From NCBI GenBank assembly GCA_963731625.1, contig CAVSWH010000004.1, forward strand, positions 744,001-808,000: a stretch of 64,000 bases of DNA, written 5' to 3'. The notes under the pieces are model-generated. The model was given only the letters and a program-made list of their open reading frames with translations. It made no database searches and had not been told where the DNA came from. How positions within the stretch are numbered: the first letter of the stretch is position 1; the number at the start of each line of letters is the position of its first letter. This document shows, one piece after another, positions 25,659 through 35,058 of the stretch. The position numbers were made by a program, and so were the translations under genes. The DNA is from PALSA-555 sp963731625. Lineage in GTDB: Bacteria; Actinomycetota; Acidimicrobiia; IMCC26256; PALSA-555.

Positions 25659-26853
25659 GTGAGCCGCCGCGGGCCGTTGGACGGCGTCCGGATCCTCGAC
25701 CTGTCGATCGCGCTGACGGGCCCCTACGCGGTGGCCTTGCTCGGCGACCAGGGCGCCGACGTCGTGAAGGTCGAGCGGCCCGGCATCGGCGACATCGGGC
25801 GCTGGGTCGGCGTGTCGGTGAACGGCATGAGCGCGCTCTTCCAGATGTGCAACCGGGGCAAGCGCTCGCTCGCCGTCGACGTGCAGCAGGCGCCGGGCCG
25901 CGAGATCGTGCGGCGCCTGGCGCGTGACGTCGACGTCGTCGTGCAGAACTTCCGACCGGGCGTCGTGGAGCGCCTCGGGCTCGGCGCCGAGGACCTCGGC
26001 CGCGAGAACCCCGAGCTCGTGTACGTGTCCATCTCGGGGTTCGGTCCGACCGGTCCGTACGCCGCGAAGGGCGCCTACGACACGGTCATCCAGGCATACG
26101 GGGGGCTGGCCGCCAGCCAGGGCGACCCGGCGAGCGGCGAGCCCCAGTTCCTGCGCCAGACGGCCGCCGACAAGATCACCGCGCTCTACGGCGCGCAGGC
26201 GATCACCGCGGCGCTGTTCGCCCGCGAGCGCGGCGCCGGGGGCCAGCACGTCCACCTGTCGATGCTCGACGCGGTCGTCTCGTTCCTCTGGGCCGACGCG
26301 GCCGGCAACGAGGTGCTCCTCGACAGCGACGGCAGTCGCCCGTCGAGCTTCGTCGCGACGTTTCGCCCGTTCCGGTTCCGGGACGGCTGGGGAATCGCCA
26401 CGCCGACCTCCGACGCCGACTTCAGCGGCCTGTGCCGCGCCTTCGGCGTCGCCGGCGCCGACGACCCGCGCGTCGCGACGATCGGCGAACGCAACCAGCA
26501 CCCCGAGCTCCTCCGCTCGATCATGGACCGGGTCTACGCGGCGGCGACCGAGCTGACGACCGCCGAGAGCATGGCGCGCCTCGAGGCCGAGCGCGTCCCG
26601 TGCGGCGTCGTGCTCTCCCCCGCCGAGCTCGCCGCCGACCCCCACGCGCGGGCGATCGGGCTGCTCGAGGACTCCGTGCACCCGACCGCCGGCCGGCTGC
26701 GCCAACCCCGCCACCCGGCCGCGTTCCCCGCGACGCCGGCGCGCCTCGGCGGACCCGCACCGCTGCTCGGCGAGCACTCCGACGAGATCCTCGCCGCGGA
26801 TCGGGCTCGCGGACCGGGTCGCCGACCTGCGCGACCGCGGCGTCGTCGCGTGA
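25659..26853 (+). CDS. CaiB/BaiF-type (class III) CoA-transferase with 3' frameshift
   Basis: A CoA-transferase of about 398 residues in its intended form. The N-terminus is GVRILDLSIALTGPYAVALL, the catalytic Asp is in AKGAYDTVIQAYGG (about residue 145), and FRFRDGWGIATP and GVVLSPAELAADPHA follow. Near 26799 one extra G appears. The family's last 18 residues (GLADRVADLRDRGVVA and stop at 26851) lie in the next frame. Read literally, the frame instead runs on to 27092 through unrelated sequence and into the next gene. The core is intact, so activity may survive; a sequencing error is the alternative. Confidence 0.85.
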
Positions 26854-26986
26854 GTCCACCGATTTGCCCTCCCGGGCCGGCAGGGCCAATAGTGGTCGGC
26901 GCGCCACGGAGCGTGAACGGGGGTCGGGCAGGCCCGCAGCGCAAGGGGAGTGCAGGTGGGGTGGCCCAAGAGGCCATGGACAGGAC

Positions 26987-29905
26987 TTGGCAGCGGCGCG
27001 TGACGCGTCCGAGTTCGAGTGGCCTGACGCGGTCTGGAGCCGTCTCGCCGACCCCGAGGCCCCCGGCGAACCGGTCTTCGTCCTCGCGGTGACCCGCCGC
27101 CGCGACGCGCGGCGGTTCCGCTACGTCGCAGTCAACGAGGCCTATGCCGAGCGGCTCGGGCACCACGGGAAGGTCGCCCAGATCGTCGGGCGCAGCCCGG
27201 CCGACCTGCTCCCCGACCACTTCGCCGCGTCGGCGCTCGAGCGCTACGACCGCGTCGTCGCCACCGGAGAGCCGCTCTGCTACGAGGTCGGTTTCGACTT
27301 CACGCACCGCTCCGCCATCGAGTACGAGGTGGTGCTCGAGCCGGTGCTCGACGGCGCGGGGCGCGCCAGCCACATCGTCGGGCTGGCGCGGGTGCGGCCC
27401 GGGCCCGACGACGCCGTCGCGCTCCGCCAGACCGAGCGCCGGTTCGCGGCGCTCGTCGAGCACTCCTCGGACATGGTGACCGTGCTCGACGCCGAGGGCC
27501 GCATCCTCTACGGCAGCCCGGCGGTCACGCGGGTGCTCGGCTGGCCGAGCGGGAGCCCGACCGAGCACGACGGCGCGGGGGTCTCCGCGTTCGACCTCGT
27601 GCACCCGGACGACCGGGCGGCCACCCTCGAGGCGTTCACGGCCAACGTCGAGCACAACGAGTACGGCAACCGGCGCGAGTTCCGGCTGCGGCGATCCGAC
27701 GGCGCGTGGTGCTGGGTGGAGGCGGTCGGCACGAACCGCCTCGACGATCCTGCCGTGCGCGGCATCGTCGTGAACGCCCGCGACATCTCCGAGCGCAAAG
27801 GGGCCGACGAAGCGCTGCGGGCCAGCCAGGAGCGGTTCCGCTCCCTGGTCCAGCACGCCTCCGAGTTCGTGCTCGTGTACGGGCCGGACCAGCGCATCAG
27901 CTACGCGAGCCCGGCGGTCGGCCGCTTCGTGGGCTGCGACGCCAGCACGCTCATCGGCACCGAGCAGTCCGAGCTGGTGCACCCTGAGGACCGCGACCGG
28001 TTCATGGCCGGCCTCGCCAGCCTCGCCGGGGACGGGCACCGCACGGGCGGCTTCCTCGCGCGGCTGCGCCGCCACGACGGCCAGTACCGCTACCTCGAGG
28101 TGGTGGCGACCAACCTGCTCGACAACGCGAGCGTCACGGGGGTCGTGGTGAACGCCCGGGACGTCACCGACCGGCTCGAGGCCGAGGGTGCGCTGCGGGA
28201 GAGCGAGGAGCGGTTCCGGAGCGCGTTCGAGTTCGCCCCGATCGGCATGGCGCTGGCCGACCGGGCGGGCCGGCTCGTGCGGTGCAACGAGGCGCTCGCC
28301 CACATGCTCGGCCGCTCGCCGGCGGAGATCACCGGTCGAACGATCCGCGAGATCACCCACCCCGAGGACTGGGACGACAACGACGACAAGATCCACCGCC
28401 TGTTCTCGGGCGAACTGCGGGGCTACAAGCTCGAGAAGCGCTACCTGCACGCCGACGGGCACGCCATCTGGGTGTCGGTCAGCGTGTCCGGCGTCCGGGA
28501 CGCCGACGGTGTCACCCGCTACATGATCGGCCAGGTCGAGGACATCACCGAGCGCAAGGCGATCGGCGAGCGTCTCGTGCACCAGGCGATCCACGACCCG
28601 CTGACCGGGCTCCCGAACCGGCTGCTGTTCATGGACCGCCTGCGCGACCTCATGGCGCGCAGCGCCGGCCGCCGCCACCGGGTCGCCGTGCTCTTCGTGG
28701 ACCTCGACCACTTCAAGGTGATCAACGACAGCCTCGGACACGAGGCCGGCGACCAGCTCCTCCTCGCGGTCGGGCACCGCCTGCGACGCATGCTGCGCCC
28801 CACCGACACGGTGGCGCGCTTCGGGGGCGACGAGTTCACGATCCTGTGCCCCGACGTCGACGACCCCGAATCGGTCACGGGCCTCGCGGAGCGGGTGCTC
28901 GAGGAGATCGCGCGGCCGGTGTGGCTCGTCGACGGTGAGGTGTTCGCGACGGCGAGCATCGGGATCGCCTGCTCGTTGCAGCGCGCCGACGGGCCCGAGT
29001 CGCCCGAGACGCTGGTCCGCGACGCCGACGCCGCGATGTACCGGGCGAAGGAGCTCGGCCGGCGCCGGGTGGAGTTCTTCGACCAGCGGCTGCGTGCCCG
29101 GACCGTCGAGACCCTCCACATCGGCAACGACCTCCACCGGGCGCTCGAGCGCGGCGAGTTCGAGCTGCACTTCCAGCCGATCCTCGAGCTCGAGATGGGC
29201 CGCGTGAGCGGGTTCGAGGCCCTCGTCCGCTGGAATCACCCCGAGCGCGGCCTCACCGGCCCGGCGGAGTTCATCGGCCTGGCCGAGGAGACCGGCCTCA
29301 TCGTGCCGCTCGGCGCGTGGGTGCTCGAGACGGCGTGCGCGGAGCTCGCGGCGTGGCAGGCCGCGCAGCCCGACACGGAGCACCCGCTGACCGTGAGCGC
29401 GAACGTCTCGCCGCGCCAGCTCGCCGAGCCCTCGTTCCCGGCCCAGATCCGCACCGTGATCCAGCAGAGCGGGATCCGACCGGGCACGTTGTGGCTCGAG
29501 ATCACCGAGACGGCGCTCATGCACGACACCGAGTCGGCGACGAGCGCGCTGCGGGCGCTGCGCGGCCTCGGCGTGCACCTCGCGGTCGACGACTTCGGGA
29601 CCGGCTACTCGTCGCTGACCCACCTGAAGCGGTTCCCGATCGAGGCGCTGAAGATCGACCAGAGCTTCATCCGTGGGCTGAACCGCGACGGCGAGGACGC
29701 GGCGATCGTGACCGCCGTCGTGAGCCTCGCCCACGCGCTCGGCCTGACCTCGACCGCCGAAGGCGTCGAGACGCCCGAGCAGCTCGCCGACCTCCGCACC
29801 CTCGGCTGCGAGTACGCGCAGGGCCACCTCTTCTCCGTGCCGGTCCCGGCGTCGAGGGTGCCCGACCTGACGCTGCAGCCCTGGGCGAACCTCAACCGCG
29901 CCTGA
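26987..29905 (+). CDS. Multi-PAS diguanylate cyclase/phosphodiesterase (GGDEF-EAL)
   Basis: A cyclic-di-GMP enzyme of about 972 residues. Four PAS-type sensor domains (about 15-140, 142-270, 275-395, 400-525) end in typical NARDISERK / DITERK links. The GGDEF domain has FGGDEF near residue 613 with an inhibitory-site RPTD five residues before it. The EAL domain has FEALVRW near 742, NVSPRQL, EITETA and DDFGTGYSSL. Both catalytic sites look complete. No membrane span is seen, so it senses in the cytoplasm. The start is doubtful: TTG 26987 is the first good in-frame choice, while better-looking starts at 26956-26976 are out of frame. Confidence 0.88.
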   Translation: MAAARDASEFEWPDAVWSRLADPEAPGEPVFVLAVTRRRDARRFRYVAVNEAYAERLGHHGKVAQIVGRSPADLLPDHFAASALERYDRVVATGEPLCYEVGFDFTHRSAIEYEVVLEPVLDGAGRASHIVGLARVRPGPDDAVALRQTERRFAALVEHSSDMVTVLDAEGRILYGSPAVTRVLGWPSGSPTEHDGAGVSAFDLVHPDDRAATLEAFTANVEHNEYGNRREFRLRRSDGAWCWVEAVGTNRLDDPAVRGIVVNARDISERKGADEALRASQERFRSLVQHASEFVLVYGPDQRISYASPAVGRFVGCDASTLIGTEQSELVHPEDRDRFMAGLASLAGDGHRTGGFLARLRRHDGQYRYLEVVATNLLDNASVTGVVVNARDVTDRLEAEGALRESEERFRSAFEFAPIGMALADRAGRLVRCNEALAHMLGRSPAEITGRTIREITHPEDWDDNDDKIHRLFSGELRGYKLEKRYLHADGHAIWVSVSVSGVRDADGVTRYMIGQVEDITERKAIGERLVHQAIHDPLTGLPNRLLFMDRLRDLMARSAGRRHRVAVLFVDLDHFKVINDSLGHEAGDQLLLAVGHRLRRMLRPTDTVARFGGDEFTILCPDVDDPESVTGLAERVLEEIARPVWLVDGEVFATASIGIACSLQRADGPESPETLVRDADAAMYRAKELGRRRVEFFDQRLRARTVETLHIGNDLHRALERGEFELHFQPILELEMGRVSGFEALVRWNHPERGLTGPAEFIGLAEETGLIVPLGAWVLETACAELAAWQAAQPDTEHPLTVSANVSPRQLAEPSFPAQIRTVIQQSGIRPGTLWLEITETALMHDTESATSALRALRGLGVHLAVDDFGTGYSSLTHLKRFPIEALKIDQSFIRGLNRDGEDAAIVTAVVSLAHALGLTSTAEGVETPEQLADLRTLGCEYAQGHLFSVPVPASRVPDLTLQPWANLNRA

Positions 29906-31267
29906 TCAGGCCGCGGCGTGCGCCGCCTCCGCGGCCGCGACCTCCCGGCCGCGCTGGTCGAGGCGCAGCTCCCCCGAGACGGCGTCGAAGTCGAAGAGCT
30001 CGCCGTAGCGGCCCCAGTCGATCGCCGTCTGCAGCTGGATCGTCGCGTCCTCCTCGTTGAACGCGCGGTTCAGCAGGTCGAGGAAGAACCGGTCCTGGAG
30101 CGTGTCGTCCTTCGTCGACGCCAGCGACCGCGTGATCGCGTGGACGAGCGGCGCGCGCTCGTACGCCGCGCTGCCGAAGATCTCCTTCGACACGAGGATG
30201 TCGGCCTCCACGAACCTGCGCCCCGCGTCGGTGATGCGCAGGTCGGCGCTGACCGCCTCGGCGAACCCGAGCATCTCCGAAGCCTCGACCAGCGGCAGCA
30301 GGTCGTCCACACTGAACATGAGCAGGCGCGCGAGCTCGGGCAGGTCGTCCTGGCCGCCCCGGTTGGCCACGATCTCGAGCAGGCCGGCGAGCCCGCCGAC
30401 GCGGGCCTGCGGCAGCGGTCGGTCCGTCGGCGACGCCAGCGCGGCGTCGACGGCCGCGGGGGCCTCCTCGCCGGCCTGTGGCGCGCCCGTCATGATCCCG
30501 TACAGCTGGTCGACGAGCGCCTCGAACTCCGGGGCGCGGCGCTGCCGCGGTCGGGGCAGCTCGTCGAGGACGGCGGCGCGCAGCCGGCCCGGGTTCGAGG
30601 TCATCACGAAGATCCGGTCGGCGAGCTGGACCGCCTCCTCGATGTTGTGGGTCACGATCAGCATCGCCTTCGTCGGGAAGTCCCGCGTGGCCCAGAGGCT
30701 GAGCAGCTCGGTGCGCAGGTTCTCGCCGGTGAGCACGTCGAGCGCGCTGAACGGCTCGTCCATGAGCAAGGCGTCGGGCTGCACGACGAGCGCCCGCGCG
30801 AAGCCGACCCGCTGGCGCATCCCGCCGGAGAGCTCCTTCGGGTACGCGGATTCGAAGCCGTCGAGGCCGATGAGGTCGATGACCTGCTCGGCGCGCTCGC
30901 GACGCTCGTCGGGCGCCACGCCCCTCGCCTCGAGACCCATCTCGACGTTCGCCCGGACGGTAAGCCAAGGCAACAGCGCAAACGACTGGAACACCATCGC
31001 CACGCCCGGGTTCGCGCCGGTGACCGGGGTCCCCCGGTACTCGATCGTGCCCGACGTCGGCGCGATCAGACCCGCGATGCAGCGCAGCAGCGTCGACTTA
31101 CCCGACCCGGACTTGCCGAGGAGGGCGATGATCTCGCCCTCACGCAGCTCGAAGTCGATGTCGCGCAGCACCGGGAGCGGCGCGCCGTCCGGCAGCGTGA
31201 AGTCCTTGTTGACGTGCGCCACCCGCACGATCGCGTCCCGGTGCCCGTCACGGCGTGGGTCGCTCAC
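29906..31267 (-). CDS. ABC transporter ATPase with C-terminal AAA-associated domain (nitrate/sulfonate type)
   Basis: A 453-residue ATPase. Residues 1-260 form an ABC domain (Walker A GKSGSGKST, signature LSGGMRQRV, Walker B LLMDEPFSALD, switch THNIEE). Residues about 300-435 match the AAA-associated C-terminal domain found on some anion-transporter ATPases (MLGFAEAVSADLRITDAGRR). GTG 31267 overlaps the permease stop (GTGA). An upstream open extension of this frame lies inside the permease gene and is ignored. Family known; the substrate (an anion or sulfonate) is inference. Confidence 0.87.
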   Translation of the reverse strand: MSDPRRDGHRDAIVRVAHVNKDFTLPDGAPLPVLRDIDFELREGEIIALLGKSGSGKSTLLRCIAGLIAPTSGTIEYRGTPVTGANPGVAMVFQSFALLPWLTVRANVEMGLEARGVAPDERRERAEQVIDLIGLDGFESAYPKELSGGMRQRVGFARALVVQPDALLMDEPFSALDVLTGENLRTELLSLWATRDFPTKAMLIVTHNIEEAVQLADRIFVMTSNPGRLRAAVLDELPRPRQRRAPEFEALVDQLYGIMTGAPQAGEEAPAAVDAALASPTDRPLPQARVGGLAGLLEIVANRGGQDDLPELARLLMFSVDDLLPLVEASEMLGFAEAVSADLRITDAGRRFVEADILVSKEIFGSAAYERAPLVHAITRSLASTKDDTLQDRFFLDLLNRAFNEEDATIQLQTAIDWGRYGELFDFDAVSGELRLDQRGREVAAAEAAHAAA

Positions 31268-33000
31268 AGCGAGTAGCGCCGCTCGGCAAGCGCGTAGAGG
31301 CGACGCCAGACCAGCGCGTTGACCATCACGACATAGAAGCTCATCACGATCACGCCGGTGAGGACTTCGGCGAACGAGCCGCTCGTCGCCGCTTCGGTGA
31401 TGTAGGCCCCGAGGCCGGCGGCGAGCAGATGGTGGCTGCCGAAGCTGACGACCTCGGCGACGATCGCGGCGTTCCAGGCACCCCCCGACGCCGTGATGGC
31501 CCCGGTGACGAAGAACGGGAAGATGGCCGGCAGGATCAGCTGGCGCCATCGCTGCCACCGCCCCAGCCCGAACTCGGTCGCGAGCTCGCGCAGGTCGGTC
31601 GGGATCGAGCTGGCGCCCGCGATCACGTTGAACAGGATGTACCACTGCGCGCCGAGCGCCATGAGGAAGATCCCGCCGATGTTCAGGCTCAGCCCGACCG
31701 CCACGAAGACCACGGTCGCGAACGGGAACAGGAAGTTGGCCGGGAAGCTGGCGAACACCTGGACGACGGGTTGGGCGTAGCGCGACAGCCGCGGGCTCAT
31801 GCCGATCTTCACGCCGATCGGCACCCAGATGAGGGTCGACACGATGAGGAGGACGACGACCCGCAGGAACGTGTAGAAGCCGAGGCGGAAGCAGGTCGGG
31901 AACTGGCCCAGCACGCCCTGCGCGTCCAGGTACGCGAAGGCGCGGTACGCGCCGAAGAGGACGGCGCCGGCGACGGCCACGGCGAACACGACGTTGCCGG
32001 CTCGGCGCTTCGCCGGGCTCGTGAAGAGCGGGTACTCGGCGAGCCCGAAGGGCCGGGTCACGCGGTCGAGGCCCCGGCCGATCGGCTTGAGCGGCCGGCC
32101 GATCAGCGCCGGGATGTGCGAGCGGCGCAGCGCGTCGAGGGTGACGCTCCGTGGCTGGTCTGTCGCCTCGGACGTCTCGACCCGGAACCTCTCCGACCAC
32201 GCCACGAGCGGCCGCCAGAAGAGGAAGTTCACCCCGACGACCAGGACGATCATCACCGCGATGGCGATCACGATGTGACCGAGGTTGCCCTCGGTGATCG
32301 ACGCGGCCACGTAGGAGCCGAGCCCCGGCAGGGCGTAGCTGTGGTGGAAGACGGTGATCGCCTCCGACGCGGCGAGGAAGAACCAGCCAGCACCGAAGCT
32401 CATCATCCCGTTCCAGACGAGACCGATCATCGAGCTCGGCACGTCGAGATGCCAGAAGCGCTCCCACTTCGTGAGCCGGAACATGCGCGCCGCCTCGTCC
32501 AGCTCGTGGGGCTGGGTGATGAGCGAGTGGTAGAAGCTGAACGTCATGTTCCACGCCTGTGACGTGAAGATGGCGAAGATCGCCGCGCACTCGAGCCCGA
32601 AGATCGATCCCGGGAACGCCGAGACGAAGAACGTGACCGTGATAGCCAAGAACCCGAGGATCGGCACGGACTGCAGGATGTCGAGCAGCGGGAGCAGCAC
32701 GGTGCGGGCCCGCCGGCTGCGGGCCGCGGCCGTGCCGTACACGAAGGTGAACACCACCGAGAGGAACAGCGCGATGAACATCCGCAGCAGGGAGCGGGCC
32801 GCGTAGTACGGCAGGTACGCCGCGTCCGTCGACACGGAGCTGTTGACGTGCGCCGACAGCGTCGCCGCGTTCATGTCCTGGCCGAGTCGCACCAGGAGGT
32901 AGAGGAGCGCGATGACCGCCGCCCCGACGATGAGATCGATGCGCGAGAACGGGCTCCGGCGCAGGGCGCCGCGCGTTGGGAAGCTCCGTGTCGACGCCAT
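31264..33000 (-). CDS. Duplicated ABC transporter permease (anion-transport type)
   Basis: A 578-residue protein holding two permease domains in tandem (about 20-255 and 330-575). Each has five or six spans and an EAA loop: ELDEAARMFRLTKWERFWHL in the first and ELATEFGLGRWQRWRQLILP in the second. This is the fused two-permease layout of COG4986 anion transporters, normally paired with an ATPase like the next gene. No periplasmic binding protein is adjacent. ATG 33000. Confidence 0.87.
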   Translation of the reverse strand: MASTRSFPTRGALRRSPFSRIDLIVGAAVIALLYLLVRLGQDMNAATLSAHVNSSVSTDAAYLPYYAARSLLRMFIALFLSVVFTFVYGTAAARSRRARTVLLPLLDILQSVPILGFLAITVTFFVSAFPGSIFGLECAAIFAIFTSQAWNMTFSFYHSLITQPHELDEAARMFRLTKWERFWHLDVPSSMIGLVWNGMMSFGAGWFFLAASEAITVFHHSYALPGLGSYVAASITEGNLGHIVIAIAVMIVLVVGVNFLFWRPLVAWSERFRVETSEATDQPRSVTLDALRRSHIPALIGRPLKPIGRGLDRVTRPFGLAEYPLFTSPAKRRAGNVVFAVAVAGAVLFGAYRAFAYLDAQGVLGQFPTCFRLGFYTFLRVVVLLIVSTLIWVPIGVKIGMSPRLSRYAQPVVQVFASFPANFLFPFATVVFVAVGLSLNIGGIFLMALGAQWYILFNVIAGASSIPTDLRELATEFGLGRWQRWRQLILPAIFPFFVTGAITASGGAWNAAIVAEVVSFGSHHLLAAGLGAYITEAATSGSFAEVLTGVIVMSFYVVMVNALVWRRLYALAERRYSL

Positions 33001-33051
33001 CGAACGACCCGCCCAACCATCGAGGGTTCAGGGGCTCAGGGCGGGCACAAC

Positions 33052-34380
33052 CTATTCGACGGGCCCGTCACCGGGGCCCGCCCGCAACCGCTCGTCGAGG
33101 TGCTCGAAGTCCAGGACCAGGACCGTCGCGAGCGGATCGAGCGTGTCCTCGGGGACGCTGATCACGAGCTCGCCGGTCGGGTCGGCGTTCAGCCGGTCGA
33201 GGACCGAGGTGCGCACGAGGTAGGACAGCTCGTCGTCGCGTCCCAGCTGGGCGACCCGCGTGACCCGTCGGACCGGCACACCACGCACGGTCACCTGCCC
33301 GTAGGGCCGCATGAGCAGGTGGAGGTAGAGGCGGTCGCCGCGCCGGGTGCTCGGCCCGTAGAACTGCCACGGCTCGAGGCCCGGATCGGTGTCGAGGATG
33401 CTCTCGGCGTTCGTCGCCATCCACGTGGCGATCTGCTCGAGGCGCTCCTGCTGCTCGGCGGGCAGGGCGCCGGTCCCGGTCGGGCTGACGTTCAAGAGCA
33501 GGTTGCCGCCCTTGGCCGCGACCTCACAGAGCGTGTGGACGAGCTCGTGGGCCGACTTGTAGTCGGTGTCGCTCGGGACGTAGCCCCAGCTGTCGTTCAT
33601 GGTCAGACAGGTCTCCCATGCGCCGCCCGGGGGCGTCGGCGGGACGAACTGCTCGGGCGTCGTGAAGTCGGCGACGCCCGGGAGCCGGTCGTTGATCCGG
33701 ATCCCTGGCTGGAGCTCGCGGATCATCGACTCGAGCGCCGCGGGCTCCCACCAGTCCGCGGGGCGCTCCCACCCGCCGTCGAACCAGAGGACGTCGATCG
33801 GCCCGTAGTTGGTCAGCAGCTCGCGCAGCTGGCCGCGCAGGAACGCCAGGTACCGCGCCCATCGCTCTGGGGATGGCCGCGGCGGGGAGAAACCGGGAAG
33901 GTACGGCCGGTCGTCGTCGGTGAACGCCGGGTAGTCGGGGTGGTGCCAGTCCGACAGCGAGAAGTACAAGCCGACGCGCAGGCCCTCGGCGCGGAGCGCC
34001 TCCACCCACTCGCGCACGAGGTCGCGATCGCACGGCGACGCGGCCACCGAGTGCTCCGACAGCGCCGTCGGGTACATCGCGTACCCGGCGTGGTGCTTGG
34101 CGGTGAACACGCCGTACTGCATCCCGGCGCGCGCCGCGAGCCGCGCGAGGGCACGCGGGTCCCACGCGCTCGGATCGAACGTCGACGCAGAGCGGTGGTA
34201 GTCGGCGACCGTGACCGACTGGCATTTCGGGAGCGCGAACAGGCCGCCGACCAGCGGCCACGACAGCTCCAGGCCCTGGGCGCTCGCGTGGTCCCAGTGC
34301 ACGAAGAGCCCGAAGCGGGCGCGCCCGAACCAGTCGTCGTCGCGCGGACCATGCCGCCCTGTCGGGCCCGGCTCACTCAT
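33052..34380 (-). CDS. Alpha-L-fucosidase family (GH29) glycoside hydrolase
   Basis: A 442-residue GH29-type protein. It has the catalytic-nucleophile motif DVLWFDGGW (about residue 200), an N-terminal FGLFVHWDHAS segment and the C-terminal GGNLLLNVSPTGTGALP signature. The usual KHHDGF substrate motif reads KHHAGY here and HWG reads HWD, so specificity may differ from standard fucosidases. There is no signal peptide, so it is cytoplasmic. ATG 34380 has GGAGG about nine bases upstream; ATG 34395 is less likely. Confidence 0.85.
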   Translation of the reverse strand: MSEPGPTGRHGPRDDDWFGRARFGLFVHWDHASAQGLELSWPLVGGLFALPKCQSVTVADYHRSASTFDPSAWDPRALARLAARAGMQYGVFTAKHHAGYAMYPTALSEHSVAASPCDRDLVREWVEALRAEGLRVGLYFSLSDWHHPDYPAFTDDDRPYLPGFSPPRPSPERWARYLAFLRGQLRELLTNYGPIDVLWFDGGWERPADWWEPAALESMIRELQPGIRINDRLPGVADFTTPEQFVPPTPPGGAWETCLTMNDSWGYVPSDTDYKSAHELVHTLCEVAAKGGNLLLNVSPTGTGALPAEQQERLEQIATWMATNAESILDTDPGLEPWQFYGPSTRRGDRLYLHLLMRPYGQVTVRGVPVRRVTRVAQLGRDDELSYLVRTSVLDRLNADPTGELVISVPEDTLDPLATVLVLDFEHLDERLRAGPGDGPVE

Positions 34381-34444
34381 GCCGTCCGCCTCCACGGCCG
34401 CGTCGCGCCCGCGTCGAGAGCCATCGACGCGTCACGGCCCGCGA

Positions 34445-34903
34445 TCAGGCGGCGGCGGACTTGGCGATGATCTCGGACAGCGCCTTGTCCTGCTCGGCCA
34501 GATGTGCCTGGATCTGCATCGCCTCGTGGAGCACGGCCTCGGCGTCCTTGTAGGTGGACTCGGAGCGCTTGTCGGCGGCCCGGGCCTGGATGTTCTGCCC
34601 GACGATGATGACGGGCAGGAGCACCAACTGGAGGAACGCCTGGCTGATCCACGCGACGAGGAGGATCGTGCCGGCGCCGAGCGTAAAGCCGATGTTGATC
34701 CCGGCCTGTGCGAGCGTGTCGGGGAGCGAGACGAGGGCGAGCAGCGCGAACAGGTACGCCGCCCACATCGTGCCGACGATGACGGTGATGGTCAGGCCGA
34801 TCCGACCGTTGAGACCGGTTCGCTCGTCCGATGTCTTGTGCGGCTTCACCGAATGATCGGCGTGAGCGACGGTGCGAGGATGTGGCTTGTACTCGAATTC
34901 CAT
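34445..34903 (-). CDS. DUF1003-like two-span membrane protein
   Basis: A 152-residue protein. It has a hydrophilic N-terminus, two adjacent membrane spans (about 40-65 and 75-95) and a charged helical C-terminus after LLPVIIVGQNIQARAADKR. This resembles DUF1003 proteins, where a conserved N-R-Q segment follows the second span. Function unknown. ATG 34903 has a good AGAGGAAG ribosome site. It stands alone between GH29 and the divergent MntP-like gene. Confidence 0.72.
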   Translation of the reverse strand: MEFEYKPHPRTVAHADHSVKPHKTSDERTGLNGRIGLTITVIVGTMWAAYLFALLALVSLPDTLAQAGINIGFTLGAGTILLVAWISQAFLQLVLLPVIIVGQNIQARAADKRSESTYKDAEAVLHEAMQIQAHLAEQDKALSEIIAKSAAA

Positions 34904-35058
34904 CGGATGCTTCCTCTGGTCGTTTCTCGCCAACGAGTGCCACGTCCTACCAGACCGGCATCCCATGAGCCACCGTCTCGGCGACGTGGCGGCGCACGGC
35001 GCGAGCGGCCGGGCATGCCCGTCCGCCGCGAGCGGGGGCCACCACCTAACGTCCTCAC

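Noticed and set aside
26534..29827. Very long open frame (about 1097 codons) on the minus strand opposite the GGDEF-EAL gene
   Set aside because: It has no domain and is rich in Arg, Gly, Glu and Val as expected of a reversed high-GC gene. The plus-strand product has clear PAS, GGDEF and EAL motifs.
31268..33016. Upstream extension of the ABC ATPase frame to more than 1000 codons
   Set aside because: The extension lies inside the permease gene in another frame. The family N-terminus and a GTGA overlap place the ATPase start at 31267.
34904..35058. Manganese (yybP-ykoY) riboswitch before the MntP-like gene
   Set aside because: The conserved loops of that riboswitch are not visible in this stretch.
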